Of a DNA stretch of 64,000 bases, positions 10,792 through 21,793 are shown piece by piece. Position 1 is the stretch's first letter; the number at the start of each line of letters is the position of its first letter. Below the pieces are notes generated by a model, which saw nothing but the letters and a program-made list of their open reading frames with translations, ran no database searches and was not told the origin of the DNA. This DNA comes from Symbiodinium natans. Lineage: Eukaryota > Sar > Dinophyceae > Suessiales > Symbiodiniaceae. The DNA lies in assembly GCA_905221605.1 (NCBI GenBank), contig CAJNDS010000491.1:62001-126000 (forward strand), written 5' to 3'. A program made the translations under genes and the position numbers.

Positions 10792-13768
10792 CTAAGGCTC
10801 CTGGCTTTCAAGGGAAGGGCGGCCCTGGGCCTCAGAATCTGGAGACTTCGACGGGGTGAATTCCGAAGAAAAACGCGCGCTGACAGCAAAGTAAAAAACA
10901 TCGATGTTCATAAGATCACTTAGATAAGAGTCTATTTTAAACAAGACATATGACAAACATGAATGCAATCTGAATGCAATCTGAGAGACCATACCAATAC
11001 CCAAAAGGGCAGCCAACAAATTGGGAGAGGGCTGAGGCTGGGGCTGCTCCTCCCAGGATAGGCGGTAGCCGGAATCCAAAGTCCGTGGTCCCTCTGGCAA
11101 ATCTTTTTGCCCCTCCTTGTGCGATAGATGCGGTGGGCTTTGCAGTGGGCTGGAGGCGAGCTCCGCACCACGGGCGGCAGTTAGGGCCCGCAGCCTGGCT
11201 TCCTCGTTTTGCACGAACTCCTTCATCGCTTGGACATCGTCAGCGCTCGGGCCACTTGGGGAGCTCGACTGGCATTGCTCAAGCTCTGGAGTTTGTAGTG
11301 TATCCTGCGCCCAGTTGCTGCCCACAGGTTGGCGGCCAGGTTGGCGTGGCCGTCCGTCGCGCAACCTCCCTTCCGCCGGAACACTGAAGCTGCGACTGGG
11401 TCGACGAGCACTCGTCTGCGGCTTGGGCTGCAAATTCGTCTGGCTTCTCTGCGGTGGAAACCGCGATGGATATCGAAGCCTGAGATGAGGCCGGCCATAT
11501 ATACATATACATACATATATATATATACATACATATATATATATGCATATATATATACATGCAAAATCCTCCCTGGTTCGCTGGGTTCAGGATTGTCCTC
11601 TGACGATAAGAACTGGAGTCCAACTTCATTTGGGATGGTCACCATTCTCCGGGGAGTGCAAATTGTGAATCCGTTCTATTACGATACCCCTTCCTCAACG
11701 CAAAACACGAAACCTGCGCGCTTCTGCTCGAAATCGTGCTCTGGATCGGATCTTCTGGCCATGGTAGCTGATAGTTTTCGCTCGGGTCTATGTGGCACAA
11801 TGCAATACAAAAAGGCAAGAGATGCATAAAAAAAGGGTTTGGAACACTGAAGCCCGGGAAGCTCCTGCTTGGGCCAAGCAATATTCAAAAGATGCCAAAA
11901 GAGGCTGCGGCTAAGCCGGGCTTTTGTTCCCCCGCCCGGCTGCTTGCAGGCAAGTGTCTCGGCCTCCTCCAAAGTTCGCAACCGCTCTTTGAGCTGAGCA
12001 CCCTGCGCCCTGCCAGGCAACTTGCACGGGGCTTTTAAGCTTTGAACAAGCAAGATCATGGAACTTCTCCGCAGCAGAGTCTGTCGTCGTGCATCCCGGC
12101 ATCCCTTGTGCCGCACCTTGCTGCGCGCAGCTTCTCACTGGCCCGGACGGCCTCCAAACAACGTTCCGGAAATGTCACGCGTTGTCACAGCATGTGAGTT
12201 GCCAATTGGCTCTTGCTGGGCTCGCTGCCTCTGTGTGGCACCGCTCCCGTGCTCGCCGCTCCTTGCGCAGTGCACTGCAAGATGGCCCCCATCTTTGCAC
12301 TGAGATATGGGCGATATGGGTCCTCAGCAACCTCCGCCTCCTTTCGGCTGCAGGCCTCGTACGACATTTCGCATGTTGGCCCTCTCGAGAAAGATGCATC
12401 TTGAAGGTTCAACGCAGGAGGTGACGTCAATGCACACTCTAAGTAGCTACGGCAGTGGAAAGCTAGGCGTGATTGTTTTTCCTTGTGAACTTCCAGACCG
12501 CCAGGGCTTCACCAAGACCCGCCTGCTCGAGATCAAGGAGCCGACGCTTGCACTGCGCCTGCGTGCAAAAATCGGAAACAACTCTCTCGAGTGGAGTCTC
12601 CGTGGCTAGGGGATCTGAGAGCTTGGCCAGCTGACCACCGGGCATCGAAGTTCCTCACCATCAGCGGCACAGGACACTGCAGCTTCCGGCTACAAACGGT
12701 GCGAAGGGCACACGGTGCACGCAGCCTCCCCCCACCAGCTGATCCAAGCGCCGACGTGCTTCACGCAGCTCATGGGCCTGCTGCGCCTGCATCTGCCAAG
12801 CCTCGCGACGGACACAAGAAGATGGCGCTAGGGAGGATCGGAGGCAGAATGATACACCGCCTCCTGCTCCCCAGCACGCGCATCGGCCAGCTCATGGCCG
12901 AGCCGCTTGGACCAGCTGGTTTTGGTGACACGATCAGCCTCTGCCTCCCCCAACCCCATCGAGGGCCCACACAGTGTTGTCTCGCCAAGGCGTGACTATA
13001 CTTTCAACATATGCACTTTGATGGAACAAGGCAGTGAACAAGCATGAAGCACTGTCGATGGCGTGAAGTCATAAGCAAGGCCTCTGCTAAGGCTTCTTTG
13101 GTCGCCATCAACTGAGCCTGACACGTCCATCCGCCCTACAACTCCAAGCGCAAGCAAAAGCTCTGTGACGCGAGCATCGCTATCTTTGCAGAGCGGCGGC
13201 CTCGAGATCTTTGAGATGGGCTGAGTTGGTCTGGTTCAGGGCTTCTGCTGCCCTCAGCTCGCCTTTGACCTCAGGGTTGAACGAGTCAAGCGCCACCAAA
13301 GTGTCACAAAACAGCGCATCGGACTCCCGGCCTCCCCTGCTCGCTGGGCCGAACGGGCCTCCGCTTGCTCAACGCGCCTCTCGGCTGGACTTTGGCCGGA
13401 AGCGTTCGGAAACACCCAGAAAATGTGCTAAATTAAAGCAACCCAGGAACAACCGGCTACTGGAATGGCTGGGTGCTACTGACATGTCGTCACCGGGCTT
13501 TAGGAACTTGAGCACTAAACGAGAGAAAACATCACTGCGGCTTAGGAGTTTCTCATGCGCGTTGAGTCGCCTGTTTCAATTTTCAGCCAAGGCGCAAGCT
13601 GCTCGCTCTGAGCTCGCTGCCCTGGCAGGAGGCTGTTTCAGATTTCAAAGCAGCTGTTTTCCAGCTCCTTGCTGGCTTGCTCCGCCTGGCCTGTTCTTCA
13701 GCCAGCCGTAGTCGACGTTTCAGATCAACAACTTCATTCTCCAGGTGTCCAGCGCTGACTTCGGCCGC
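10792..13768 (-). CDS. Coiled-coil protein gene, many short exons
   Basis: The clearest exons are 13768..13691 (26 codons, containing HLENEVVDLKRRLRLAEEQ, GC donor), 13269..13201 (23 codons, GC donor), 11448..10995 (151 codons) and the terminal exon 10838..10792 with its stop. The last two join in phase (ATTG|GTATGG to TCTCCAG|AT). Further coiled-coil exons are readable near 13.6, 13.35, 12.9, 12.75 (REAWQMQAQQAHELREARRR), 12.55 and 11.98 kb, but their borders are not fixed. The C-terminal part is Pro/Ser/Gln-rich. Heptad-like Leu/Glu/Arg patterns suggest a structural coiled coil; no specific family is recognised. This may be more than one gene. Confidence 0.58.
11500..11562. repeat. AT/ATAC microsatellite
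   Basis: A run of (AT)n and ATAC units lies just upstream of the exon at 11448..10995, probably inside an intron. Confidence 0.8.
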
Positions 13769-14486
13769 CTGCGAAACCAGCTTTTAAAAGAATTCGGAGC
13801 ATCACCTATACCTCACCTAATTACAGGCCTCCGCAGCAGCAAGTCGCCGCTCGGCACTTCCTGCACCTCTGGTGACGTGTATGGTACGCACAGGGAAACA
13901 GCGAACTCACGTGAAGTCTCCATGCCCAAGGCAGCCACGCCGTGCGTTCACGCGGCTGTCGTGGCGCAACGCCTGACGTAGGGTTGCGGGAGGGGCGAGA
14001 ACGGGGGCAATACGTGCTTCCAAGCTTTGAGCTCATTGCGCACTCCTTTTCTGCAGGTGTCTGCGGTTTGCTGGGCTTGGACAAAACAGCTTCAGAGGGC
14101 GCCTACAAGCATCTTCTGTGCTTCTCAGACCCAGGGCTGCATCTCATGCAAAACCGTTGTGTACGGTTTTCCACCGCCCATCAGCGCTGGGAAATTAACT
14201 GTGGAATGTGGCCTCTCCTGCAGGTTCTGAGAGATATAATATTCGACAGGTGAACTCGTCAGACACCCATAGTCCAGCCCTGAACAAACACGAGCGGCCA
14301 CCATTCCTGTCATAATGCTTGCAAAAATGCCGAAACTGTCCCGAGGGCTGTCCTCATGCTTAAAGGTTGAGCGTTCAACTCGGTCGAAGCTTCGAATTAC
14401 TAAGCAGCACTTGCCCCCACCTGGCTCACTAAATCTTATCGTCGAAAAAACGACAAGGTGTGCAGCAGTGAAGCTGCGGCGTTTTT

Positions 14487-15356
14487 TTACAAAGCCAAAA
14501 CACCTTTCACTTGTCTCCGGTCAGTGTGGAAAGGTGGGGCTCGTACTACTTCTCCTGTCTGGCTTTGGCAACCATGGGCGCAGCAGCCCACTGACATGGG
14601 CACGTCGCTGTCCTTGAGATCTCGGGACAAGTAAAGGTCATCAGACTGCACTTGGCATGCAGAAGAGGACTCCATTTGGCTGGTCATCTCCGTTCGGGTG
14701 CTCACAGCACTCACCGACTCCATGTCCACCATGTCGGGAAGCTCACGCGCCTTGTCACCCTTGTTCAAAACCTTGATCCAGCAAAACCAACAGCAAAGGC
14801 CAGGGATACAGATCAGGAGCAGCAAGAAGCCAACCATAGACACGGGGCCGAAGCGGCTGCCTTTCATCTCGTGCGTGGTCTCATCGCCTTCTCTGACGTC
14901 TTGCTCTCCCTGAACCTCCGGCTCTCCCTGAACTTCTCCTGCCATGAGTGTTGCCGAACTTGTCTGCTGACTGTTCTGGAAGCCTGTCTGGGGAGTCTGC
15001 GGGTTTTGTGGGCGCAGGGTTTCGGAGACCGACGGCTGGGTAGCCACTGCCGGCACGGGCTGCCGGGTTGTGACCGGGGTTGTGGCATCGATCGAATCGC
15101 AGCAGTCCAGGTAATGGCCTGCATCGTTGGGACAGCACGAGCCTCCCAAGCCCAAAGCTGCACAACGCTGGTTGCTTGAGCACTGCCCTGAAGTGCAGCA
15201 GTCCAGGTACTTTCCAATTGCATTGGGGCAGCAGTCTCCCACCAGGTTCAAAACTTGGCACTGTGGAGTCGCCGAGCATGCGGGGGAGGAGAAGCTGGCC
15301 GCCAGGTCCCATGGGAGGAGTGCCAAGACGACGCCCACAAATCGCATGTTGGCCAT
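14487..15356 (-). CDS. Secreted single-pass membrane protein with two CCP..LDCC repeats
   Basis: The start is placed at ATG 15356 because it begins a typical signal peptide (MRFVGVVLALLPWDLAAS), although the frame is open further upstream. The protein has about 289 residues. Residues 33-54 and 65-86 are two near-identical cysteine modules, GDCCPNAIGKYLDCC and GSCCPNDAGHYLDCC. A Thr/Pro/Gln-rich linker follows (about 90-165). A transmembrane helix spans roughly 172-195 (MVGFLLLLICIPGLCCWFCW), and a short cytoplasmic tail ends the protein. This implies a type I surface or vesicle membrane protein with a small extracellular Cys domain. No catalytic motif was seen and no named family assigned. 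The 3' end could contain a missed intron. Confidence 0.72.
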   Translation of the reverse strand: MANMRFVGVVLALLPWDLAASFSSPACSATPQCQVLNLVGDCCPNAIGKYLDCCTSGQCSSNQRCAALGLGGSCCPNDAGHYLDCCDSIDATTPVTTRQPVPAVATQPSVSETLRPQNPQTPQTGFQNSQQTSSATLMAGEVQGEPEVQGEQDVREGDETTHEMKGSRFGPVSMVGFLLLLICIPGLCCWFCWIKVLNKGDKARELPDMVDMESVSAVSTRTEMTSQMESSSACQVQSDDLYLSRDLKDSDVPMSVGCCAHGCQSQTGEVVRAPPFHTDRRQVKGVLAL

Positions 15357-16370
15357 CGCACCGATTCCCTCTACTTGTAGAGGCCTCTGCCAAACTCTGC
15401 CAAGCTGGACCACAAAGAGAGCTGCGCAAGACTGAATGGAGGGCGCAGGAATGTCAACTTGCCAATCAGATCTGACAGGGTAAGCGCAAGCAAGCATGCT
15501 GGGCTCACTCAACGAGTAACCCTCAGACATATTATTACGCCTTCAGCCGCTCGTCCAGATCTCGCATTTGAAGCTCCTCCTGTCCGATTTACAATTCATG
15601 GTGCAACCGAAGCGCACGCACAAAATTGCACTTTGGCATGACACGATGAGAGGAAGAAAGAGGCAAAGGCAGAAAGCGATGACCATGCCACGCGCATTGC
15701 AGCATGGTCTAAACTTGCGCTTTCTCGCTCGATGCTATTCGCTGCCGTAGGCTCCTCATGCTAAATTCAATCCTTGCCAGGATGCCAGCAGAACGTCCCA
15801 GAGGTGATTTCAACTCTCACACTCGCACAACGCAAGCAAGACCGAGGTGATTCAGGCGACTTCACAAAAGTCACGCAGATGCATTCGGCATTCCGTATGG
15901 TATCCTCACCAGATACAGGCCATGTTTGCAAATTGTTCTGTGCGGAGGCCTTTTCTCCCGGCTTTGCTGGTTTTTGTCTCGCCAAGGTGTGGTGACAGTT
16001 GCTAACATTTTCCAACACAGTTGTTCCGTGATATGGCAATTCCATGTAACGGTCGCACCAGCATGTAAAGTACCTCCTCGGGTGTATGTGCTGCACAGGT
16101 GATGTCGGCAAAGAACGCTTGAAAGTTTTTCAGTGCAAAGACCTAAGGAAAGCCCGTCGCAGAAAGTCGCGCAGAGGGCTGGCCAAGTTTGTATGTCTCA
16201 TTAAGCCACTGGCCTACTTGTTCAACGAACGCCCAAGACGCGCATAGACATACACACACACACACAGCCGTAACTTTGCACAGAATACCTGCATGCCACA
16301 TACTAGTCAAAGGCCTTGGCAGCATCCAGCATTATTACGTTAGTTGTACTACATCGTACGTGAATATATA

Positions 16371-16372
16371 AT

Positions 16373-16425
<53 letters not shown>

Positions 16426-16435
16426 GAAAGAGAGA
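16371..16435. repeat. (GA)n microsatellite
   Basis: About 65 bp of nearly pure GA with a few interruptions. The small open frames across it (Arg/Glu repeats) are repeat artefacts. Confidence 0.9.
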
Positions 16436-17222
16436 TGTGGGAACACGCGGGCGTCCGGACCGACATGACATGCCACCATCGGTTCCGGCTCCTGGCGCGC
16501 AACGCGTTCGGCCTCCTTTTGCCGGCCCTTGGCTGATGCAGCCGATCTCAGAGCCTGTCAGTTGTGTTTCCGACTGAGTACTGCGTAACCCTCAGCCACT
16601 GCTGCATGGGGCGGGCCTGCCGCATTTCTTCCTAAGTAAGCTCAAAGTGATCCAAGTGTGACCGTCTAGTGACTAGTGGGGAAGCAATTGCCTGCTGACA
16701 GGCGCGCTCAAGCAAGGGAAGAAAGCACGCGATGATGTAGCCAGTCACAGTTCGAGAACAAAAAGTGAGCACTGAATGATCAACACGTGATTGCTACCAA
16801 GTCACTTGGACACATCGGGCCTCACACTAGTGAAGCAGGGTCTGCCAGAACCGAGAACCAGCTGATTCAACAAACCACAGAAGTTCGCAGGTCCAAGATG
16901 GTTCAAGCGATGCAGACGCATCCAAAGCCAAGATCTCTGGGTCCATGTCGTGGGTAGGATGCAGGCGTGGTGTGCGAGCGCTGCGCACGATGTGTGCGTG
17001 TGCGTACGAGCAGTTGGCGCGTTCGCACGGCTACGAGTCTACATGTCCGACGACTGCACATGTTTTTCAACTTTGTTGCGTGTTCTTGGAAACTGGGCGT
17101 GCTTCTTTCTTATAAGAGTGACCGGAGCACACAGTCCATATGCACATTGCGTTCACTTGGTGCGGCGCATACAGAGCGCGCAGCCTGTGCGCTCATGCTG
17201 TATGTACGTCACGGGAGTCACA

Positions 17223-17288
17223 GTCCTTGATACGGATTATGGTACCCCCTATTATGATCCCATTAAGGACTATTCGTATAACCAAAGC
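17223..17288. mobile_element. Short inverted-repeat element with 7 bp direct repeats
   Basis: A 66 bp palindromic unit. The left arm contains CAGTCCTTGATACGG and the right arm CCCATTAAGGACTA, centred on GGTACCCCCTATTATG. It is flanked by perfect copies of ACGTCAC at 17216-17222 and 17289-17295. Its core matches the elements at 27.6, 52.1 and 61.9 kb. Whether it lies in an intron is unknown. Confidence 0.55.
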
Positions 17289-17603
17289 ACGTCACAGCTC
17301 TGGGCTTCCACACTCGACGCTCCGCTTCATCACGGCCAGACTCGGCCAAGGCGGCTTGGCTCTCAAACTCCGAAGCTTTCCGCCGCCAGCCTTTTGGGGG
17401 GATCGAGCGTAACCAAAGTGGGATGGCTTGGAGGAGTTCTTTCCAGCGGCACTTTTTGGCCCTCTACTGTAAATCCATCAATTTTTGTTGGCGAGTTGAA
17501 TCAAGGGCTTGGCAGTTAGGAAATGGCACGACATCTTCGGCATTGCCCCTTCAAGCCCGGCATGCTTACGCTCGTTACCGTTATGCTCTCTGCGAATTTG
17601 CGA

Positions 17604-17903
17604 CTATCGACATCTGCAAGTTTTGCGGAGTTCCACTTGGCCGGCTTGGTTCTGGTACAACGAGTAGCAAAGGCCCCAAACGTCTCGATAGCGTGACATG
17701 GCACGCCTTTGAGGCTGCGGATACCGGCCATGGCTTGTCCCCTCCGTTCCCTTTGACGAGGGGTGTGCTTTCGCAACACGGTCCAAGGCCCCTGCGACTG
17801 AGGTGCTCGTGGCACGCGGTGAGCTCAGCTTGTGTGTCTTGCTGCTCAGCCTTGCGTGCAGGAAGAGAGGATAGCCTCTATCCGATAGAGATAGAGGCGG
17901 CAT
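17604..17903 (-). CDS. Weak candidate terminal exon
   Basis: The minus frame ends with MSRYRDVWGLCYSLYQNQAG and a short basic tail before its stop. A possible acceptor (CCTCAAAG) precedes it. The upstream half (Ser/Pro/Thr-rich) could be coding or intronic. No homology is recognised, and an overlapping minus frame is also open. Confidence 0.25.
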   Translation of the reverse strand: MPPLSLSDRGYPLFLHARLSSKTHKLSSPRATSTSVAGALDRVAKAHPSSKGTEGTSHGRYPQPQRRAMSRYRDVWGLCYSLYQNQAGQVELRKTCRCR

Positions 17904-18536
17904 ACATGCATAAGCCCTGCTTGAGCTCCTCTCTGAGAAGCATGCCCCGAGCCCTCAGATTGCTACGTAGGTCAGAGAATGCGCACAAACCCTGATGAGC
18001 ACAAATGTTCGGCGTGCCTGCAGTTGGGAGTGCTCAGCCAAAAGGGACATCAGGCGGTGGTGTTGCTGAGCTTGCGCCTTCTAAGATTTCCATAAAGAGC
18101 AAATATCTACGCGTTGCTCCAAGCATTCAACTATTTTGGAACGAGGGAATAGCACGTCTAGCCTGGTGCTGCTTCCACGTGCCGTCCACAGACAACTCGG
18201 GCGCAAGCACAGGCAAGACGTGGCCCCACCAAGCATGCCCGCGTGCCCCTGGATCGGCAGCCGTCACCGAGGCACTTACAAGACCAGCTGTCTCCTCGCT
18301 CGTTCGCCGAGCCTCGGGAGACCTCCATCACTTAAAAAGCGCTCAACATCATGCTCAAGCCAGAACGGGGCGAGTGAGCGCATTGAGGGAAGTCAATGCT
18401 ATGTTCCCTGTTTCCTGGCCTGACGGCACTGTCGCAGTGCGTGGCATCACCATTGGCTTTCCTTAACCTCACCGGAGTTATAAGAAACTTGTTCTGTGCA
18501 ACGCAATGAAAAGCAAGAAAAGCCCACAGGTCGTGC

Positions 18537-19981
18537 CTTTGTCCCAAAAGCTGCCCCTGCAGGCCAGCGATCTCTTCTCGGAGCTGCTGCAGCTCACGCA
18601 TCATGCTGGTCTTCTCCTTGCCAAGGGATGGAAACAAAAAAGTGTATATATACATATATATATATATACATATATATATACATATATGTATATATATATA
18701 TATGTGTGTGTGTGTCTCTATATATATATATATATAAGTGCTCGGACTTGCTATACCTTGTGAACCTGAGCGTATCGAAGCCAGCCTGCTGCCAACTCTC
18801 TGATTCCTCGCCTAAGTCCGAGCTGGGCAGAGTGAACAGACGGCAGTACGAGACTATCCGTAGACATATTTATATCCGCTTAAGAACCCTTAGAGAAATA
18901 AAGAATGATACTCCCTATGCTGCCCTTATAAGAAAGAATACTGTTGTTTTTTGGTGGGTTCTTAGCGGTTCTTCAACAAGAAGCAGTATAGAGAGCTGAC
19001 TGAGAAGCGACGGCATGTGCGCCAAGGCTGGGTGCCTGACGCAAGCGGGACTCCAGGAGCCTTGCTTCAGCTTCGGCTTGCTGTCGGGCGAGGACCTGGT
19101 AATGACTGACAGAGAGGAGTGACACAAGAGGTGTAATATCATCTTTGTCTAGAAGAAGGCCCGCAACTTAGTTTTTTTCTCTTCCTTCCTTCCTGTCCAC
19201 GTAGCCCCACGTTTCTCTTTTTTTCTTTCTGCGCACCTAACCTCCCTCTGTTGGGGGGAGGCCGCCCGAAAGCGTGCTCTCTTCTTCTTCCTCTTCTTAT
19301 TTTTCTTCTTGTTCTTCCTCGTCTTCTTCTTCTTCTGCTAGGCATGCTTTCTCTCTTTCTCTCTCTGCCGTTGCGTCCACAGAATCTAGCTACGCCAGGC
19401 AACGCATGAGTTTATTATAACATATAGTTATACATAAGTTGCACTATGCAATTACTATATAATAGCAATACAGCTCGGGTTATCTCTCGTGTTTGCCGGT
19501 GGGGCTCCTTTGGGGGAAGCACGGGTGACATCCTTCATGTCATGTGCAGTATCACACTCGAGAGTGCGCTGGAACGGCCACCTCCTCACGCAGACGCGTG
19601 ATGAGGGATGAATACTTGGAACCTGAGTGTCAGAATGGGCAGTGCTCCGAGCATCTGTATGGCGATCGTACTCCCAAGCACGCAGCAGAGAAATTGGATC
19701 CCCTCTTGCCCTGCGCTGGCCAGGTCCACTTCCTGTGGACAACATCCAGGAAGCCCACAGACATGGGCATAAAGCAGCCATTCATTCTGGGAAAGATACC
19801 CTGCCTGTACTGCCTGTACTTTCAGTCTGTGGCCGCAACGCCGGCAGAATTGAGAGTCAGCCTGGGGCTACATTCAGACTCACTTGAACTCAGTCGCATA
19901 TTTGAGACTGCTCTTCCAATGTCTGGCACGCGAGGGTGTGGCAAGAAGCTTGTCGCCACATTTCGGACAGTCACCTGACAC
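18537..19981 (-). CDS. Zinc-ribbon plus coiled-coil protein (partial model)
   Basis: Four exon pieces are readable. 19981..~19930 encodes CPKCGDKLLATPSR after an acceptor CGTTTCAG. 19861..19814 encodes DSQFCRRCGHRLKVQ. 19095..19036 encodes VLARQQAEAEARLLESRLRQ, and 18616..18537 encodes a coiled coil with MMRELQQLREEIAGLQGQLL. The last three join in phase 0, and their donors are GC (GTACAG|GC, CGTCAG|GC, ACAAAG|GC). The two CxxC knuckles suggest one zinc-ribbon-like site, a pattern I associate with dinoflagellate proteins. The 3' end below 18.5 kb and the 5' end above 20 kb were not found. Grouping the exons into one gene is an inference. Confidence 0.55.
18647..18738. repeat. (TA)n/(TG)n microsatellite in an intron
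   Basis: TATA, TACATA and GTGTGT units in tandem fill part of the intron between the exons at 18616 and 19036. Confidence 0.85.
18860..18968. mobile_element. Inverted-repeat element inside an intron, paired with 63.1 kb
   Basis: The ends read CCGCTTAAGAACCC and GGGTTCTTAGCGG, a near-perfect terminal inverted repeat. The body shares CTTATAAGAAAGAATA and a T-rich GTTTTTTGGTGGG block with the copy near 63.06-63.16 kb (CTTACAAGAAAGAATA). It lies within the intron between the coiled-coil exons 19095..19036 and 18616..18537. No clear target duplication was seen. Confidence 0.55.
19150..19370. repeat. Pyrimidine-rich CTT tract
   Basis: A long C/T-rich tract with many TTC/CTTCTT units on the plus strand, between two exons of a minus-strand gene and therefore probably intronic. 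Confidence 0.6.
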
Positions 19982-20460
19982 CTGAAACGCTTAGAAAGCC
20001 AACTCGCTTCATTGATGGAAATGGCTCCATGTTGCTCCTACAACAATACTAAGGGTGGAAGCAGCCCAGCCTTGGCGACAGGCTCGCCCGCCCGCTGCCC
20101 TTGCAACCAGATGTCACGAGCACAACGGTATCTCAAGTACAGAAGGGTGCGCTACATGCTGAGTACAGAATGCCGTGATCCACCAGCGATCCTCCATCGC
20201 ACCACGCAGTCATCTCCTGCAGCACAGCGCACTGCGGACATGTAAAAATGCAAGCGACCCTATCGGGCTCACCTGGAGCTCCGCATCAGCATGGCCGCAG
20301 TGCCCCTCGCTCAGCTACCCCGTGCTGCGAGAGGACAAGCTGCGCAGAAAACGCATACAGTAACCTTACTCATCATTGCTGGCCAGCATGTACTTGGATT
20401 GAAGACACCAACCCCCGGAATCCCCACAGGCCAAAAAACTATATATGGCTACCAGGTTTC

Positions 20461-20716
20461 CGCCCCCCCCCCCCCTCCTCACCACACAGCGTGCGGTTTC
20501 GATCCGCTCGGACTGCGGAGTGGTGCCCTCCCCCCCCCCTCCCCCCCCCCCCTCCCCCCCCCTCCCCCCCCCCTCCCCCCCCGCCCCCCCCCTCCCCCCC
20601 CCCTCCCCCCCCCCCCTCCCCCCCCCCCCCCCCCCCTCCCCCCCCCCTCCCCCCCCCCCTCCCCCTCCCCTCCCCCCCCCCTTCCCCCCCCCTCCCCCAC
20701 CCCCTTCCCCCCCCCT
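20461..20716. repeat. Almost pure poly-C/T tract
   Basis: The plus strand is runs of 5-14 C separated by single T, unbroken from about 20526 to 20716, with a shorter C run at 20461. The minus strand is correspondingly G-rich. Long Pro- or Gly-rich open frames cross it in all frames and are artefacts of composition. Confidence 0.9.
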
Positions 20717-21090
20717 GCAGAACAGATCGGGATTCAGACGGCCACGTTCTTGAGATCGTCGCATCCAACCTCGGAAGTTTACTGACGTGGTCCGACCGGT
20801 GTCCTGTGAGTAAAAGCAGCAGGCAGTTTTGTTGCTATTGAGAAGCGTCCGTACCGTTGTGGTGATACCCTGCCGGGCGCCTTGCGATTTCTCATCCGGC
20901 ATCACAATAGCTTTGCCCTGTACGCGCGCACACACACACACATACACAGACAGGGTACAGAGTCAATGTGCAGTCTGCAGTTCCTGGGTGAATATTTGAA
21001 AGCTTCTGTTCGATGCATTTAAGAAAGCTGAAGCCAGGACATCAAAGGCAGACAGCTGCGGTAAGGCCGCCTCCCACCTGGCATCGCAGC

Positions 21091-21793
21091 TTACGCGCTG
21101 GCCCTAAGCCCCGGCGCGTTGTCTTGACCGACAAAAGAACATGGCACACATCGCCCATAGTATGCCACATGGATCCACATGGTGTGTCCCGCGATGCTGT
21201 ACACCCGATGTACCAAAATGGGGTGGGGCCGCTCCCGAAGCAGCTCTCCGGAGCGCAAGTCGAGGAAGCATGCAAGGACCTGGCATGTCAAGAGTTCACT
21301 AAAGGCGACAAATATAGCACTCATTCTTTTGCAGATCCCATTCATGAACTCCAGCTGCGTAGAACCACGCCCTGACTGCGCATACGCTTGCCTCAGGATC
21401 TTGGAGTAGTCCAGCGGCCTCGTCCACGTCACCTCCAAGAAGGATGAAGCCAAGACCCCCGGCCCCGAACCAAAAAAGGCGCCTGCGATGCCGCAGCCGC
21501 CAGTGGTGGCAGTCACCTCCCAAGGGATGAACAACGTCGCCCAATACCCAGCCCTTCCACATCATCCTCGGGAATTGTGCTGCTGGGCCCATGTTTAAAG
21601 CAACATCCGCAAAAGATTGTCGCATGGAAGCTATGCCGGCATAGGTCCCAACAGTGTACGAAAAATGTAACAGAGCGACACGCAGATCACAAGGAGGGGC
21701 CGAGAGCCCGAGACATCGACGTTTATTGATAGAAAAACTCACGGATTCAAGAGTTAAAATGTAGATCCAGACGGTGGGCATGATTTCGCACAA
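21091..21793 (-). CDS. Partial gene with hydrophobic segments, terminal exon defined
   Basis: The terminal exon is 21279..21091 (62 codons plus stop) after the acceptor CATGCCAG. It encodes VLACFLDLRSGELLRERPHP and a Trp/Tyr/Cys-rich tail. Upstream, 21793-21540 is open with a hydrophobic stretch (DLRVALLHFSYTVGTYAG), and 21540-21440 is open in another frame with GIAGAFFGSGPGVLASSF. Joining these needs introns I could not place; one apparent 34 bp intron is too short to trust. It may be a membrane protein. The family is not recognised. Confidence 0.45.

Larger units (their letters stand above)
15531..17515. other. Gene-poor stretch with simple repeats
   Basis: Nearly 2 kb carry no exon I can support on either strand. 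The stretch contains a short (AC)n run at about 16248-16266, a (GA)n run at 16371-16435 and one inverted-repeat element at 17223-17288. It is probably the 5' flank of the 15356 gene plus spacer. Confidence 0.4.

Noticed and set aside
19544-19978. Plus-strand frame of 144 codons
   Set aside because: It is antisense to the CPKCG and CRRCG zinc-knuckle exons, which have proper acceptors.
20291-20947. Long proline-rich (plus) and glycine-rich (minus) open frames
   Set aside because: They are forced by the poly-C/T tract; all frames stay open and flanks show no coding character.
21498-21531. Apparent 34 bp intron in the 21.1-21.8 kb gene
   Set aside because: Shorter than any plausible spliceosomal intron here; the other introns inferred are about 58 bp or more.
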